The position numbers and the translations under genes are program-made. A DNA stretch of 64,000 nt, taken from Streptomyces maremycinicus (GTDB taxonomy: Bacteria; Actinomycetota; Actinomycetes; Streptomycetales; Streptomycetaceae). Each line of letters begins with the position of its first letter. Positions within the stretch are counted from its first letter, which is position 1. A model generated the notes under the pieces. It searched no databases and had not been told where the DNA came from. It saw only the letters and a list, made by a program, of their open reading frames with translations. Below are positions 41,568 through 49,846 of this stretch, piece by piece. Location of the stretch: assembly GCF_001184025.1 (NCBI RefSeq), contig NZ_BBYG01000010.1:434001-498000 (forward strand), read 5' to 3'.

Positions 41568-42608
41568 TCAGGCACCCGCCACGCCCGCCGGTACCCGTCC
41601 CTCCCGCGTCCAGGCCAGCAGGTCCGCCATCGGCCAGGTGGTCACGATCCGTTCCGCCGGCACCTCGCACTCCTCGGCCCGCGCGCAGCCCAGGATCTGC
41701 CAGTCCAGCTGGCCGGGCGCGTGCGCGTCGGTGTCGACCGAGAACAGCACGCCGGCCGCCACGGCCCGGCCCAGCAGCCGGCGTGGCGGATCGAGCCGCT
41801 CGGGCCGGCTGTTGATCTCGACGGCCGTACCGGACTCGGCGCACGCGGCGAACACCGCGTCCGCGTCGAACTCCGACTCCGGCCGTCCCCGGCCGGTCAC
41901 CAGCCGCCCGGTGCAGTGGCCGAGGATGTCGGCGTGCGGGTCGCGCACGGCGTTCACCATGCGGCGGGTCATGGCGCGGGACTCCATGCGCAGCTTGGAG
42001 TGCACGGACACGACCACCACGTCCAGCCGCTCCAGCAGCTCCGGCTCCTGGTCCAGCGAGCCGTCGTCGAGGATGTCGCACTCGATGCCGGTCAGCAGCC
42101 GGAACGGCGCCCAGGTCGCGTTGAGCTCCTCGACCACGTCGAGCTGCCGGCGCAGCCGCTCGGGCGAGAGCCCGCGGGCCACCGTGAGACGCGGTGAGTG
42201 GTCGGTCAGCACGGCCCACTCATGGCCGAGCGCGGCCGCCGCACGGCCCATCTCCTCGATGGGGCTGCCGCCGTCCGACCAGTCGGAGTGCAGATGGCAG
42301 TCCCCGCGGACCAGCTCCCGCAACCGTTCGCCGGCGCCGTCCGTGAGTGGCTTGCCCGCCTCGCCCTCCAGCTCGGTCAGGTAGGACGGCGTCTCCCCTG
42401 CGAGCGCCTCGCGTGCCACCTGGGCGGTCTTCGGACCCACGCCCTTCAGTGACTCCAGGGTCCCGGCCCCGGCGCGCTCGCGGACCTCCGCCTCCGGCAG
42501 GCGGGCCAGCACCCGGGCCGCCGTGCGGAAGGCCTTCACCCGGTAGGTCGGCGCCAGCGACCGCTCCAGCAGGAAGGCGATCCGGTCCAGGGCTTCGACG
42601 GGCTCCAT
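41568..42608 (-). CDS. PHP-domain phosphoesterase with helix-hairpin-helix (PolX C-terminal-like)
   Basis: A 346-residue protein. The N-terminal ~100 residues contain helix-hairpin-helix DNA-binding motifs (TLESLKGVGPKTAQVAREAL), and residues about 105-340 are a PHP domain with metal motifs GDCHLHSDWSDGG, AVLTDHSPR, and later DTDAHAPGQ. This is the arrangement of the C-terminal half of bacterial PolX, here without the polymerase core. It may be a DNA 3'-end processing nuclease or histidinol-phosphatase-type phosphatase. GGAGGTGG precedes the ATG at 42608. Confidence 0.9.
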   Translation of the reverse strand: MEPVEALDRIAFLLERSLAPTYRVKAFRTAARVLARLPEAEVRERAGAGTLESLKGVGPKTAQVAREALAGETPSYLTELEGEAGKPLTDGAGERLRELVRGDCHLHSDWSDGGSPIEEMGRAAAALGHEWAVLTDHSPRLTVARGLSPERLRRQLDVVEELNATWAPFRLLTGIECDILDDGSLDQEPELLERLDVVVVSVHSKLRMESRAMTRRMVNAVRDPHADILGHCTGRLVTGRGRPESEFDADAVFAACAESGTAVEINSRPERLDPPRRLLGRAVAAGVLFSVDTDAHAPGQLDWQILGCARAEECEVPAERIVTTWPMADLLAWTREGRVPAGVAGA

Positions 42609-42704
42609 CGCCACCTCCTGGCTCCAGAGTTCCCCACCCGTGCGCGGATCGCACCAGGAAATCGGACCATTCGTCACGACAGGTTCCGCTCTACCCTCTA
42701 TGTC

Positions 42705-42941
42705 ATGAGCGAAATCGCGAGCCTTCGTATCTCCCACCCGCGGATCATGGTGCTCGGGGTGCAGCCGGGCCCCGCGCCGTTCCGCATCGTGGAAATCGAC
42801 TCCGAGGTGGTCGGCGAGGCGAGGGACGTGACCGACGTCCTCGAGATCGCCGCCTCGTTCGGCATCACCGTGCACGACCTCGACGACCCCGACGTGGTGC
42901 GCTGGGTGGGCGGGGACCGGTACACCTGGAGGCCGCGCTGA
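42705..42941 (+). CDS. Small conserved hypothetical protein
   Basis: A 78-residue protein, MSEIASLRISHPRIMVLGVQ at the start, alternating beta-strand-like segments with acidic stretches (DLDDPDVVRWVGGDRYTW at the end). A TACCCT box (42692-42697) 7 bases before the ATG points to a leaderless transcript divergent from the PHP gene. No signal or membrane segment. I do not recognise a named family. Confidence 0.75.
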   Translation: MSEIASLRISHPRIMVLGVQPGPAPFRIVEIDSEVVGEARDVTDVLEIAASFGITVHDLDDPDVVRWVGGDRYTWRPR

Positions 42942-42968
42942 CGACGGCGGTCCCCGCCCCGCCGACGG

Positions 42969-43724
42969 TCAGGCCCTCTCCCGGGCGGCCCGCCGCAGGT
43001 GCCGTTCCCGTGCGTGCACCGCACGGCTCATCCGGCGGCCGATGAGCAGGTAACCGATCAGGGCGCCCGTGGTGTTGAGGATGACGTCGTCGATGTCGAA
43101 GGCGCGTCCGGTGACCACCGCGCCCTGGGCGAACTCCACCATCAGCATGACGGTCGCGGTCAGCAGCAGCACGCGCAGCACCCCGCGGGCCCGGGGCGCG
43201 ACCACCGGCACCAGGACGCCGAAGGGCACGCCGAGCAGGATGTTGCCGCCGATCTGCTTCACCGCGTCGCGGAGTTCGGGCTGGTCGAGGTAGGCGCGCA
43301 GGGAGTCGCCCGGATGCAGGTTGGAGTGCACCAGCGCCGCGGAGGCGGGTGACGGCTCCAGGGTGAGCCGGGCGAGCACGACGGCGAACGCCACCATGAA
43401 CACGAAGGCGCACAGCATCGCCAGCAGCCGGAGCGGAAGCGGCAACGGCCGGCGCTCGGCGCGCGCCGCCTTCTTGGCCGGGCCGGACGTCGCGTCGGGC
43501 TTCGGGGCCGACCTACGCCCGGGCCGCCACCTCGACCTCGGCTCGGACACCGGATCGGGCTCCGGCGCGGAGCTCGCCTTCGCGCCGGATTTCGCGCGCG
43601 GCCCGAAGGGGAACCCGCGCTTCGGGCCCGACTTCCCGGCCCCGTTCCCGGGCGGGGCCGGCTCCTCGGTCCGGCCGGCGCGTGGGCGGAACACGGCGAG
43701 CGGACGTAGGGCTGTACGGGCCAT
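42969..43724 (-). CDS. VanZ-family membrane protein
   Basis: A 251-residue protein. The first ~90 residues are basic, Pro/Ser-rich and probably cytoplasmic; four or five hydrophobic segments follow (LLAMLCAFVFMVAFAVVLA, NILLGVPFGVLVPVV, VLLLTATVMLMVEFAQG). The ILLGVPFGVLVP and DIDDVILNTTGALIGYLL segments are the VanZ signature. VanZ proteins are linked to low-level teicoplanin resistance and sporulation-associated membranes; role here unknown. GGAGG precedes the ATG. Confidence 0.88.
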   Translation of the reverse strand: MARTALRPLAVFRPRAGRTEEPAPPGNGAGKSGPKRGFPFGPRAKSGAKASSAPEPDPVSEPRSRWRPGRRSAPKPDATSGPAKKAARAERRPLPLPLRLLAMLCAFVFMVAFAVVLARLTLEPSPASAALVHSNLHPGDSLRAYLDQPELRDAVKQIGGNILLGVPFGVLVPVVAPRARGVLRVLLLTATVMLMVEFAQGAVVTGRAFDIDDVILNTTGALIGYLLIGRRMSRAVHARERHLRRAARERA

Positions 43725-43797
43725 TCGGTCCTCCAGTCTTCAACTTCCTTGCGTGGTAGGGCGGTTACCCCCGAACGCCCGAGGAATGCGGCCCGTC

Positions 43798-43842
43798 TCA
43801 CCGCGGTTCCCTTCACCGCGGTCCCCTTCACCGCAGACCCGG
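43798..43842. repeat. Three 15-base tandem repeats
   Basis: TCACCGCGGTTCCCT, TCACCGCGGTCCCCT and TCACCGCAGACCCGG in direct succession between the VanZ and DUF4230 genes. Upstream of VanZ on its strand; function unknown. Confidence 0.7.
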
Positions 43843-43864
43843 CGGGACGGGCGGGGGCGGCAGG

Positions 43865-44545
43865 TCAGGCGTGGTACGTGACCTTGACCTCCGTGAAGCC
43901 GAGGGAGCGCAGCAGTCCCTGGAGCATGTCGGTGGTGTTGGTCTCGGCGCGTGCGATCAGCTCGCTCTCCTTCGCGGCCTCGCCGATGTGCTTGACGGCC
44001 AGCTTCTGCACGGCCTGCTCACCGCTCGGGTTGTCCGAGAAGAGGTCGCCGAGGCGGTCGAACAGCCCGCGCTGCTTGGAGACCGCGTAGGAGCGGTCCG
44101 GGTCGAGCGCCGGCTTGCCGAGCAGGGCGTGCGGCAGCCGGAGGGTGGCCGAGGTGCGGTCCTCGTCGACCGTCACGTCCTGGTCGCCGACCTTGCCGAG
44201 GTCGACGTAGGCGTCCACGGTGCCCGCCCCGACGTACAGGGTGCGGGTGCCGCGGATCGCGTCGGGGAGGTACTTGGCGTCCTTCTCCAGGTCGACGACG
44301 ACCTGGAAGTTGCCGGAGGCGGCGTCGTAACGGCTCATGTCCTGGATGGATTCCAGCAGGGCGGGGCCCGAGCGGTCGTGGGTCTCGGTGCCGAAGAAGT
44401 CGCGCAGCCCCGGCAGCAGGCTCAGCCGGATCCCGGCGAACATCACGACGAGTACGACCACGACGGCGGTGAGCACCTTGGCCCAGCCGGGCATGCGCCG
44501 GGGGAGGCGTGTGGCGGGCTTCTCGGGCTTGATGTCGGTCGTCAT
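43865..44545 (-). CDS. DUF4230 membrane-anchored protein
   Basis: A 226-residue protein with a basic cytoplasmic start, one membrane helix (VLTAVVVVLVVMFAGIRLSL, residues about 24-44) and an extracellular DUF4230 domain (FQVVVDLEKDAKYLPDAIRG, GTVDAYVDLGKVG, LARAET-like region). A good ribosome site (GGAAGGAGG) precedes the ATG at 44545. DUF4230 has no known biochemical role. It is transcribed toward the VanZ gene with a 140-base gap. Confidence 0.87.
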   Translation of the reverse strand: MTTDIKPEKPATRLPRRMPGWAKVLTAVVVVLVVMFAGIRLSLLPGLRDFFGTETHDRSGPALLESIQDMSRYDAASGNFQVVVDLEKDAKYLPDAIRGTRTLYVGAGTVDAYVDLGKVGDQDVTVDEDRTSATLRLPHALLGKPALDPDRSYAVSKQRGLFDRLGDLFSDNPSGEQAVQKLAVKHIGEAAKESELIARAETNTTDMLQGLLRSLGFTEVKVTYHA

Positions 44546-44978
44546 ACGACGGCCCTCCTTCCTCCTGTCCGGATGCCCGCCAATTTCCCGGTCAGACCGC
44601 GCTGTTGACAACCTGTGACAGTGCGGGACGGCAGGACGGGCCGCCGGGGCCCCGGGGCCGCGCCCGGCCCGTCGGCCCGTTCGTCGGCGTGCCGGGGCGA
44701 GCACCCCCGCCCTCCCGGCCGGTGCCGTCCCGGTCGCGCGGTCCCGATCGCCCGGCTCAGGCCGGTGTGGTGGTGGCCGCTCCACCCGGTTGGCCGCTTC
44801 GGGCCCTCCGGGGCCCGGCGGCCGGACACGGGCGGATTCCCGGGGGCCCGAGGGGCTGCGAGTGACTCCGAGTGACCGGGCGGGACTCCCGTGCACTCCT
44901 GAGGGTGGGCAAAACGGACCCGGTCCGTAGCATGAGAACTCCGCGCCCCAGCCGGACATGATCAGCGAGGAGCCGATC
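44546..44978. other. Divergent intergenic region with a perfect palindrome
   Basis: No gene is supported in the 433 bases between DUF4230 and the PRPP synthetase gene. The notable element is ACGGACC-C-GGTCCGT (44914-44928), followed by TAGCAT (44928-44933), a possible -10 box for the PRPP gene. Confidence 0.55.
44914..44933 (+). promoter_or_regulatory. Operator-like palindrome and -10 box of the PRPP synthetase gene
   Basis: ACGGACC-C-GGTCCGT is a perfect 7-1-7 palindrome whose end overlaps TAGCAT. A repressor bound there would cover the promoter; no candidate regulator is adjacent. Confidence 0.5.
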
Positions 44979-45932
44979 GTGCGAGACATCTCCGTGTTCA
45001 GCGGCAGTGCCCATCCCGAGCTGGCCGCCGAGGTCTGTGCCCACCTCGGCGTGCCCCTGAGCCCCACCCGCCTCAGCAGGTTCGCCAACGACTGCCTGGA
45101 GGTCCAGCTCCAGGCGAACTGCCGGGAGCGGGACGTCTTCCTGGTCCAGCCCCTGGTCCGGCCCGTGCAGGAGCACCTCGTCGAGCTGCTGCTGATGTGC
45201 GACGCGGCCCGCGGCGCCTCGGCGGGCCGGATCACCGTCGTCATGCCGCACTACTCCTACGCCCGCTCCGACAAGAAGGACGCGCCCCGCATCTCCCTGG
45301 GCGGACGCCTGGTGGCGGATCTGATGGCGGCGGCCGGCGTCCACCGTGTCCTCGCCATGACCCTGCACTCGCCCCAGGTGCACGGCTTCTTCTCGATGCC
45401 CGTCGACCATCTGCACGCCCACCGGGAACTGGCCGCCCACTTCCGCCGCTACGACCTCAGCCGCACCACCGTGGTCTCGCCCGACCTGGGCAACGCCAAG
45501 GAGGCCGCCGCCTTCGCCCGGATGATCGGCGCCCAGGTGGCGGCCGGCGCCAAGCAGCGTTACGCCGACGACCGGGTCAGTATCAGCGCCGTGATCGGCG
45601 AGGTGGCCGGGCGGGACGTCATCGTCCTCGACGACGAGATCGCCAAGGGCAGCACGGTCCTGGAACTGCTCGACCGGCTCAGGGAGTTGGAGCCCCATAC
45701 GATACGGGTGGCGTGCACGCACGGCCTGTTCGCGGCCGGGGCGCTGAAGCGGCTGAGCGAGCAGCCCGACGTGCTGGAGATCGTGTGCACCAACACCGTG
45801 CCGGTGCCCGCCGAGGAGCACACGGACAAGCTGCGGATCCTGTCCATCGCGCCGGCCCTCGCGGAAGCGGTGCGCCGTATTCACAACGGTGAGTCGGTCA
45901 GCGCCCTGTTCGACGCGGCGCGCGGCCGGTAG
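44979..45932 (+). CDS. Ribose-phosphate pyrophosphokinase paralogue
   Basis: A 317-residue PRPP synthetase-like protein. SPTRLSRFANDCLEVQL, the ATP-site YARSDKKDAPRISLGGRL, and SPDLGNAKEAAAFA follow the family order, and the PRPP loop is VIVLDDEIAKGSTVLELL. Compared with housekeeping Prs (KRRxGxN loop, DDxxDTGGT), the flexible catalytic loop is AKQRYADDRVSIS and the PRPP loop is DDEIAKGST, so it is a divergent, perhaps specialised enzyme. GCGAGGAG precedes GTG 44979; ATG 44958 is a weaker alternative. Confidence 0.88.
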   Translation: MRDISVFSGSAHPELAAEVCAHLGVPLSPTRLSRFANDCLEVQLQANCRERDVFLVQPLVRPVQEHLVELLLMCDAARGASAGRITVVMPHYSYARSDKKDAPRISLGGRLVADLMAAAGVHRVLAMTLHSPQVHGFFSMPVDHLHAHRELAAHFRRYDLSRTTVVSPDLGNAKEAAAFARMIGAQVAAGAKQRYADDRVSISAVIGEVAGRDVIVLDDEIAKGSTVLELLDRLRELEPHTIRVACTHGLFAAGALKRLSEQPDVLEIVCTNTVPVPAEEHTDKLRILSIAPALAEAVRRIHNGESVSALFDAARGR

Positions 45933-45949
45933 CCGGGGCCGGGGAGCGC

Positions 45950-46075
45950 GGTGACGGGCGGGAGCGGGTACGGACGTGAGCGGGTGGGGGCGGGAGCGGG
46001 TACGGACGCGAGCGGGTGGGGGCGGGAGCGGGTGGGGGCGAGGGCGGGAGCGGGGTGGGGGCGGGTGCGCTTCGA
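45950..46075. repeat. G-rich repeat tract after the PRPP synthetase gene
   Basis: Units of GCGGGTGGGGGCGGGAGCGG recur about four times, with GTACGGACG(T/C)GA insertions, in the 150-base gap between the PRPP and STAS genes. Runs of G3-G5 on the plus strand make G-quadruplexes likely at the transcript end. Confidence 0.75.
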
Positions 46076-46081
46076 GCGCCG

Positions 46082-46585
46082 TCATAACGTCCCGGAGGTG
46101 GCCTCGGGCTGTTCCAGGGCCGCGTCCAGCGTCGTGGCCGGCGGCAGCAGCCGGTACAGACCGGTGGCCCGCAGGATCCGCAGGGTGAGCCGATGGGTGC
46201 AGACGAGGTGCAGATGTCCGCCGCGGCCGAGGACGCGGCCGCGCGCCCGGTACAGCAGGCGCAGCCCGGAGCAGTCGAAGAACTCGATCCGGCTGAGGTC
46301 GATCACGACCCGGGGCGCCTCGCCCTCCGTCGCGTCGTCGAGGTGCGGGGCGATCTCGGTGGCGGCGACGATGTCGATCTCGCCGCGGAACTCCAGCACC
46401 GTGTACCCCCGGTCCTCGCGGATGCGCAGATGCGGGGTGTCCGCCGCGGGTTCCTCCAGCACGACGACATCGCCTCCAACCCGCTCCACCGGTCGGGAGC
46501 CTCCAACGGCCGGGGAGCAGACAGCTGTTCCCCGCCCCAGCAAGTTACCCCCGATCGAGTGAATTCCAGCATGTTCGATTGACAT
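46082..46585 (-). CDS. STAS-domain anti-sigma factor antagonist
   Basis: A 167-residue protein. Residues about 65-160 are a STAS domain (YTVLEFRGEIDIVAATEIAP, then VVIDLSRIEFFDCSGLRLL), with the phosphorylatable serine in DCSGLRLL. The ~60-residue N-terminal extension is unusual for the minimal BldG/SpoIIAA form. The ATG at 46585 has only a weak ribosome binding site. Such proteins release sigma factors by binding an RsbW-type kinase; no kinase gene is adjacent, although one lies at the start of the window. Confidence 0.85.
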   Translation of the reverse strand: MSIEHAGIHSIGGNLLGRGTAVCSPAVGGSRPVERVGGDVVVLEEPAADTPHLRIREDRGYTVLEFRGEIDIVAATEIAPHLDDATEGEAPRVVIDLSRIEFFDCSGLRLLYRARGRVLGRGGHLHLVCTHRLTLRILRATGLYRLLPPATTLDAALEQPEATSGTL

Positions 46586-46687
46586 ATGTCTTCGAAATGC
46601 AACCGACAGTGCCGGAGTTTTTTCTCGCCGTGAGCGAAGGGGCGTACGCCGGGTCGTGAAGGGGTGCGTCGGGTGTGACGACGGGGC

Positions 46688-46940
46688 GTGCCGCGCTTCG
46701 GCGGTGAGGTCGCCCTCGCCGTCGAAGGGCCGCCGGTCGGCAGGCGGGCCGTCGGGCTCACCCTCGGTGACAGCGGGATCCGGGCCTCCCTCCAGGCCCT
46801 GGTCGGGCCGGTCGAGGAGGGCGGCCGGCTCCCGCTGCACCGCCTGATCGGCACCCGTCCGTCCGCGGACGTCGAGCAGGCGGTACGGGGTATGACCGAG
46901 GGCGGGACCGGCGAGCCCGCGCCGATCCTCCGAGGCTTCG
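46688..46940 (+). pseudogene. Coding-like remnant of unknown family
   Basis: From ATG 46688 the frame MPRFGGEVALAVEGPPVGRR runs with codons ending almost entirely in G or C, the pattern of genuine coding DNA here, through VEEGGRLPLHRLIG and FVSRP. It then loses coding character where it enters the antisense of the oxidoreductase gene. No stop occurs near 46940. It reads as a 5' or internal fragment of a gene whose 3' end is lost. I cannot name the family. Confidence 0.35.
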
Positions 46941-47891
46941 TCAGCCGACCGTCAGGACGAGCTTCCCGGTCGTCCGGCCGGTGTCGCCGAGCGTGTGCGC
47001 CTCGGCGACCTCGGCCAGCGGGAACGTCCCCGCGATCGTGGCGCGCAGCTTCCCGGCCTCGACCAGCTCGGCGATCGTCCGCATCCCCGCCCGGTCGGCG
47101 TCCACCAGCATCCGCATCGCCCGGACACCGAGCCGCCCGGCCTCCTCGTAGAACTCCCCGGAGCCCACCGGCAGGATCGACACCACGATCCCGCCGGGCC
47201 GCAGCACGCGCAGCGACCGCACGGAGGTGTCCCCGCCCAGCGTGTCGAGGACCACGTCGACGTCCTTCACGGCCTCGGTGACGTCGGTCTCCCGGTAGTC
47301 GATCACCTCGTCGACGCCGAGCTCCCGCAGGAAGTCGTGCTTGCCCGCGCTCGCCGTGCCGATCACATACGCGCCGCGCGCCTTGGCGATCTGCACGGCG
47401 ACATGGCCCACGCCGCCCGCGGCCGCGTGGATCAGTACCCGCTGCCCGGGCTCGAGGCCGGCGTTCTCCACCAGCGCCTGCCAGGCGGTGAGCGAGACCA
47501 GCGGCAGGGCCGCCGCCTGGACGTGGTCGATCCCGGCCGGCTTGTGCCACAGGGCGCGGACCGGGGCGATGGCGTACTCGGCGTGCGAGCCGTGGCCGTA
47601 GGGGTACGGCAGCATGCCGAAGACCTCGTCGCCGGGGGCGAAGGTCGCCACGCCGATGCCGACCGCCTCGACGGTCCCGGAGAGGTCCCAGCCCAGGACG
47701 AACGGCGGCTCGCCCAGGAACCCGCCCGTCTGGCGGTGCTTCCAGTCGGTCGGGTTGACGCCGGCGGCGCGCACCCGGACCAGTACCTCGTTCGGACGCG
47801 GCGCGGGCCGCTCCACTTCCGTTTCCCTCAGGACCTCGGGACCGCCGAGGACGTTCTGGCCGATGACGCGCATGGTGTTCACAGTGCTCAT
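46941..47891 (-). CDS. NADP-dependent quinone oxidoreductase (zinc-less MDR)
   Basis: A 316-residue medium-chain dehydrogenase/reductase. It shows NEVLVRVRAAGVNPTDWKH, the cofactor loop VLIHAAAGGVGHVAVQIAKA (AAxGGVG) and a terminal GRTTGKLVLTVG strand, with no zinc ligands, so it belongs to the quinone oxidoreductase/zeta-crystallin branch. The ATG at 47891 is chosen over one at 47972 because the latter would cover the divergent promoter. It is back to back with a GlxA-type regulator, which probably controls it. Confidence 0.92.
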   Translation of the reverse strand: MSTVNTMRVIGQNVLGGPEVLRETEVERPAPRPNEVLVRVRAAGVNPTDWKHRQTGGFLGEPPFVLGWDLSGTVEAVGIGVATFAPGDEVFGMLPYPYGHGSHAEYAIAPVRALWHKPAGIDHVQAAALPLVSLTAWQALVENAGLEPGQRVLIHAAAGGVGHVAVQIAKARGAYVIGTASAGKHDFLRELGVDEVIDYRETDVTEAVKDVDVVLDTLGGDTSVRSLRVLRPGGIVVSILPVGSGEFYEEAGRLGVRAMRMLVDADRAGMRTIAELVEAGKLRATIAGTFPLAEVAEAHTLGDTGRTTGKLVLTVG

Positions 47892-47928
47892 GGTGAACCA
47901 GCCTGCCGGGCCGGGCGCGTCCGGGAAA

Positions 47929-47956
47929 TGGCAAGATTGCCAAGCTTCGATAAGAT
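47929..47956 (+). promoter_or_regulatory. TGGCA-AGAT-TGCCA repeat and -10 box between oxidoreductase and GlxA-type genes
   Basis: A 5-4-5 inverted repeat (47929-47942) lies between the divergent starts at 47891 and 47963. TAAGAT (47951-47956) is 6 bases before the regulator's ATG, the leaderless spacing. Probable control site for both genes. Confidence 0.5.
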
Positions 47957-47962
47957 CGTGCC

Positions 47963-48919
47963 ATGCAGGCACACCAGCGCAAGCACCGGGTGGTCGTCCT
48001 CGCCCTCGACGGCGTCTACCCCTTCGAACTCGGCATGCCCAGCCGGATCCTCGGCGCGGCCGACGGCCACTACGAGACCCTGACCTGCTCGGTCGACGGT
48101 CTGCCGGTGCAGACCAACGCCGACTTCACGATCGGCGTGCAGCACGGCCCCGAGGTGCTGGCCACGGCCGACACGGTCGTCGTCGCCCCGGTGGCCTCCG
48201 CCTGGCTCACCGCCGAGCTGCCGGACGGGGTCGCCGGGGCGCTCGCCCTGATCCGTCCCGACGCGCGCATCGTCTCCATCTGCACGGCCGCGTTCGTCCT
48301 CGCCGCCGCCGGACTCCTCTACGGCCGCCGGGCCACCACCCACTGGCAGGTCGCCGAGGCGTTCCGCCGGATGTACCCGCGGGTCGACCTCGACCCGGAC
48401 GTCCTGTTCGTCGACGACGGCCGCGTGCTGACCTCGGCGGGCGCCGCCTCCGGGGTCGACATCTGCCTGCACCTCGTCCGCAAGGACCACGGCAGCGAAC
48501 TCGCCAACAAGGTGGCCCGCCGGTGTGTGGTCCCGCCGTTCCGCGACGGCGGCCAGGCCCAGTACATCGAACAGCCCGTGCCCCCGGCCGGCCCGGCGAG
48601 CACGGCGGCCACCCGCGCCTGGGCCCTGGAACGCCTCGACGAGCCCCTCGCCCTGGCCGACCTGGCCGCGCACGCCCGGATGAGCCCGCGCACGTTCGCC
48701 CGCCGCTTCCAGGGAGAGGTCGGCATCAGCCCCGGCCGCTGGCTGATCCAGCAGCGCGTGGTGCACGCCCGGCACCTGCTGGAGGCCAGCGACCTCTCCG
48801 TCGACCAGATCGCCGGCCGGGTCGGCTTCGCCACCGGCGCCTCGCTGCGCCAGCACCTGCACGCGGCCATCGGCGTGTCCCCCCAGGCGTACCGCAGGAC
48901 CTTCCAGCCCGCCCGCTGA
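47963..48919 (+). CDS. GlxA-family transcriptional regulator (DJ-1/PfpI plus AraC)
   Basis: A 318-residue regulator. Residues about 5-170 are a DJ-1/PfpI-like domain (VVVLALDGVYPFELGMPSRI, VSICTAAFVLAAAGLL with the nucleophile-position Cys), and residues about 215-315 hold two AraC helix-turn-helix motifs (LADLAAHARMSPRTFARRFQ, VDQIAGRVGFATGASLRQHL). It most likely senses an electrophile or small amide and activates the divergent oxidoreductase gene. Confidence 0.92.
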   Translation: MQAHQRKHRVVVLALDGVYPFELGMPSRILGAADGHYETLTCSVDGLPVQTNADFTIGVQHGPEVLATADTVVVAPVASAWLTAELPDGVAGALALIRPDARIVSICTAAFVLAAAGLLYGRRATTHWQVAEAFRRMYPRVDLDPDVLFVDDGRVLTSAGAASGVDICLHLVRKDHGSELANKVARRCVVPPFRDGGQAQYIEQPVPPAGPASTAATRAWALERLDEPLALADLAAHARMSPRTFARRFQGEVGISPGRWLIQQRVVHARHLLEASDLSVDQIAGRVGFATGASLRQHLHAAIGVSPQAYRRTFQPAR

Positions 48920-48966
48920 ACGTTGTGGACCGCTGCGGCGTCGTAGCGGCAGGATCGTTTCGGGGA

Positions 48967-49839
48967 ATGGGGGCTGATGTGCGCGGAAGGCTCGTCATGG
49001 TGACGGCGGTACTGGTGGCTGCCGTGGGTTGCGGTGCCGGGGGAGAAGGGGGCGAAGGGGACCTGGTCATCGACCACGACCCCGCGGCGACCCCGTACAG
49101 CGGCCCGCTCCTCCTCGCGACCGAGGAGACGGACGAGGACACCCCGCAGGCCCTGCTGCTCGCCTCCGGCGCCGCGGGCCGGGCGCTGGAGTGCGACGGG
49201 GAGATCTCCTGGGGCGGCGGACCGGACGGCTGGAGCGAGCGCGACGGCGGTGACACGCCGGAGGCGGGGCTGCGGCTCTGGTTCGACCTGTTCGAGCCGA
49301 CCGGACCGCGTTCCGGCTTCCGGGCCGAGCGCGAGGAGACGGACCGGGTGCTGTACTCCTACGACGTGGACGGCCGGACGAAGATCGCGGTCGTCGTCGC
49401 CCGGGACCAGAAGGGGCGGCCGGGCTGGGGTCCCGAGACCCACGCCACCTGCGATCCGGCCGAACTCCCCGCGAGCGTCACCGACTCCGGCACACCGGAG
49501 ATCTGGACCGACCGGCACGGGGAGCGGGTCGCGACCACGACCCTGAGCAGCTACCCCGGTGCCGAGCACTGCGACTGGCAGACGGCGCACTTCCTGGGGA
49601 CGGGCCGGGGCGCGGAGTACCGGCAGTACGTCCGCGACCCCGAGGGCGTGATCGACGAGGACCTGCTGACCTCGCCGTACGACGGCGACGTCACCCTGCC
49701 CGCCGACGCCCACGACACCGGGTACCGCCACGGCGACCGGCGGCTGTGGCTGACGGACGACGCCTCGACGGCGTACGTGCGCACCTCCGACGGGGTCGAG
49801 GCCTGGCCCCTGGCGAAGGAGACGGTGGCCTGCATGTGA
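48967..49839 (+). CDS. Hypothetical lipoprotein
   Basis: A 290-residue exported protein. The N-terminus MGADVRGRLVMVTAVLVAAV ends in the lipobox AAVGC (Cys about 22), followed by an acidic Gly/Glu linker and a mixed alpha/beta domain with four or more cysteines (ECDGEISWGGG, CDPAELPA, HCDWQTAHF, VACM at the end) that could form disulfides. ATG 48967 gives the basic n-region; ATG 48997 has a better ribosome site and is the alternative. No family recognised. Confidence 0.78.
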   Translation: MGADVRGRLVMVTAVLVAAVGCGAGGEGGEGDLVIDHDPAATPYSGPLLLATEETDEDTPQALLLASGAAGRALECDGEISWGGGPDGWSERDGGDTPEAGLRLWFDLFEPTGPRSGFRAEREETDRVLYSYDVDGRTKIAVVVARDQKGRPGWGPETHATCDPAELPASVTDSGTPEIWTDRHGERVATTTLSSYPGAEHCDWQTAHFLGTGRGAEYRQYVRDPEGVIDEDLLTSPYDGDVTLPADAHDTGYRHGDRRLWLTDDASTAYVRTSDGVEAWPLAKETVACM

Positions 49840-49846
49840 CCGCCCG

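Noticed and set aside
39355..42384. Plus-strand open frame of 1009 codons
   Set aside because: Antisense to the SDR, HAD and PHP genes, which have clear motifs and ribosome binding sites. No domain is readable in it.
43798..43842. Small ORF encoding KGTAVKGTAV repeats on the minus strand
   Set aside because: It is the translation of the tandem repeat, lacks its own ribosome site and overlaps the VanZ leader.
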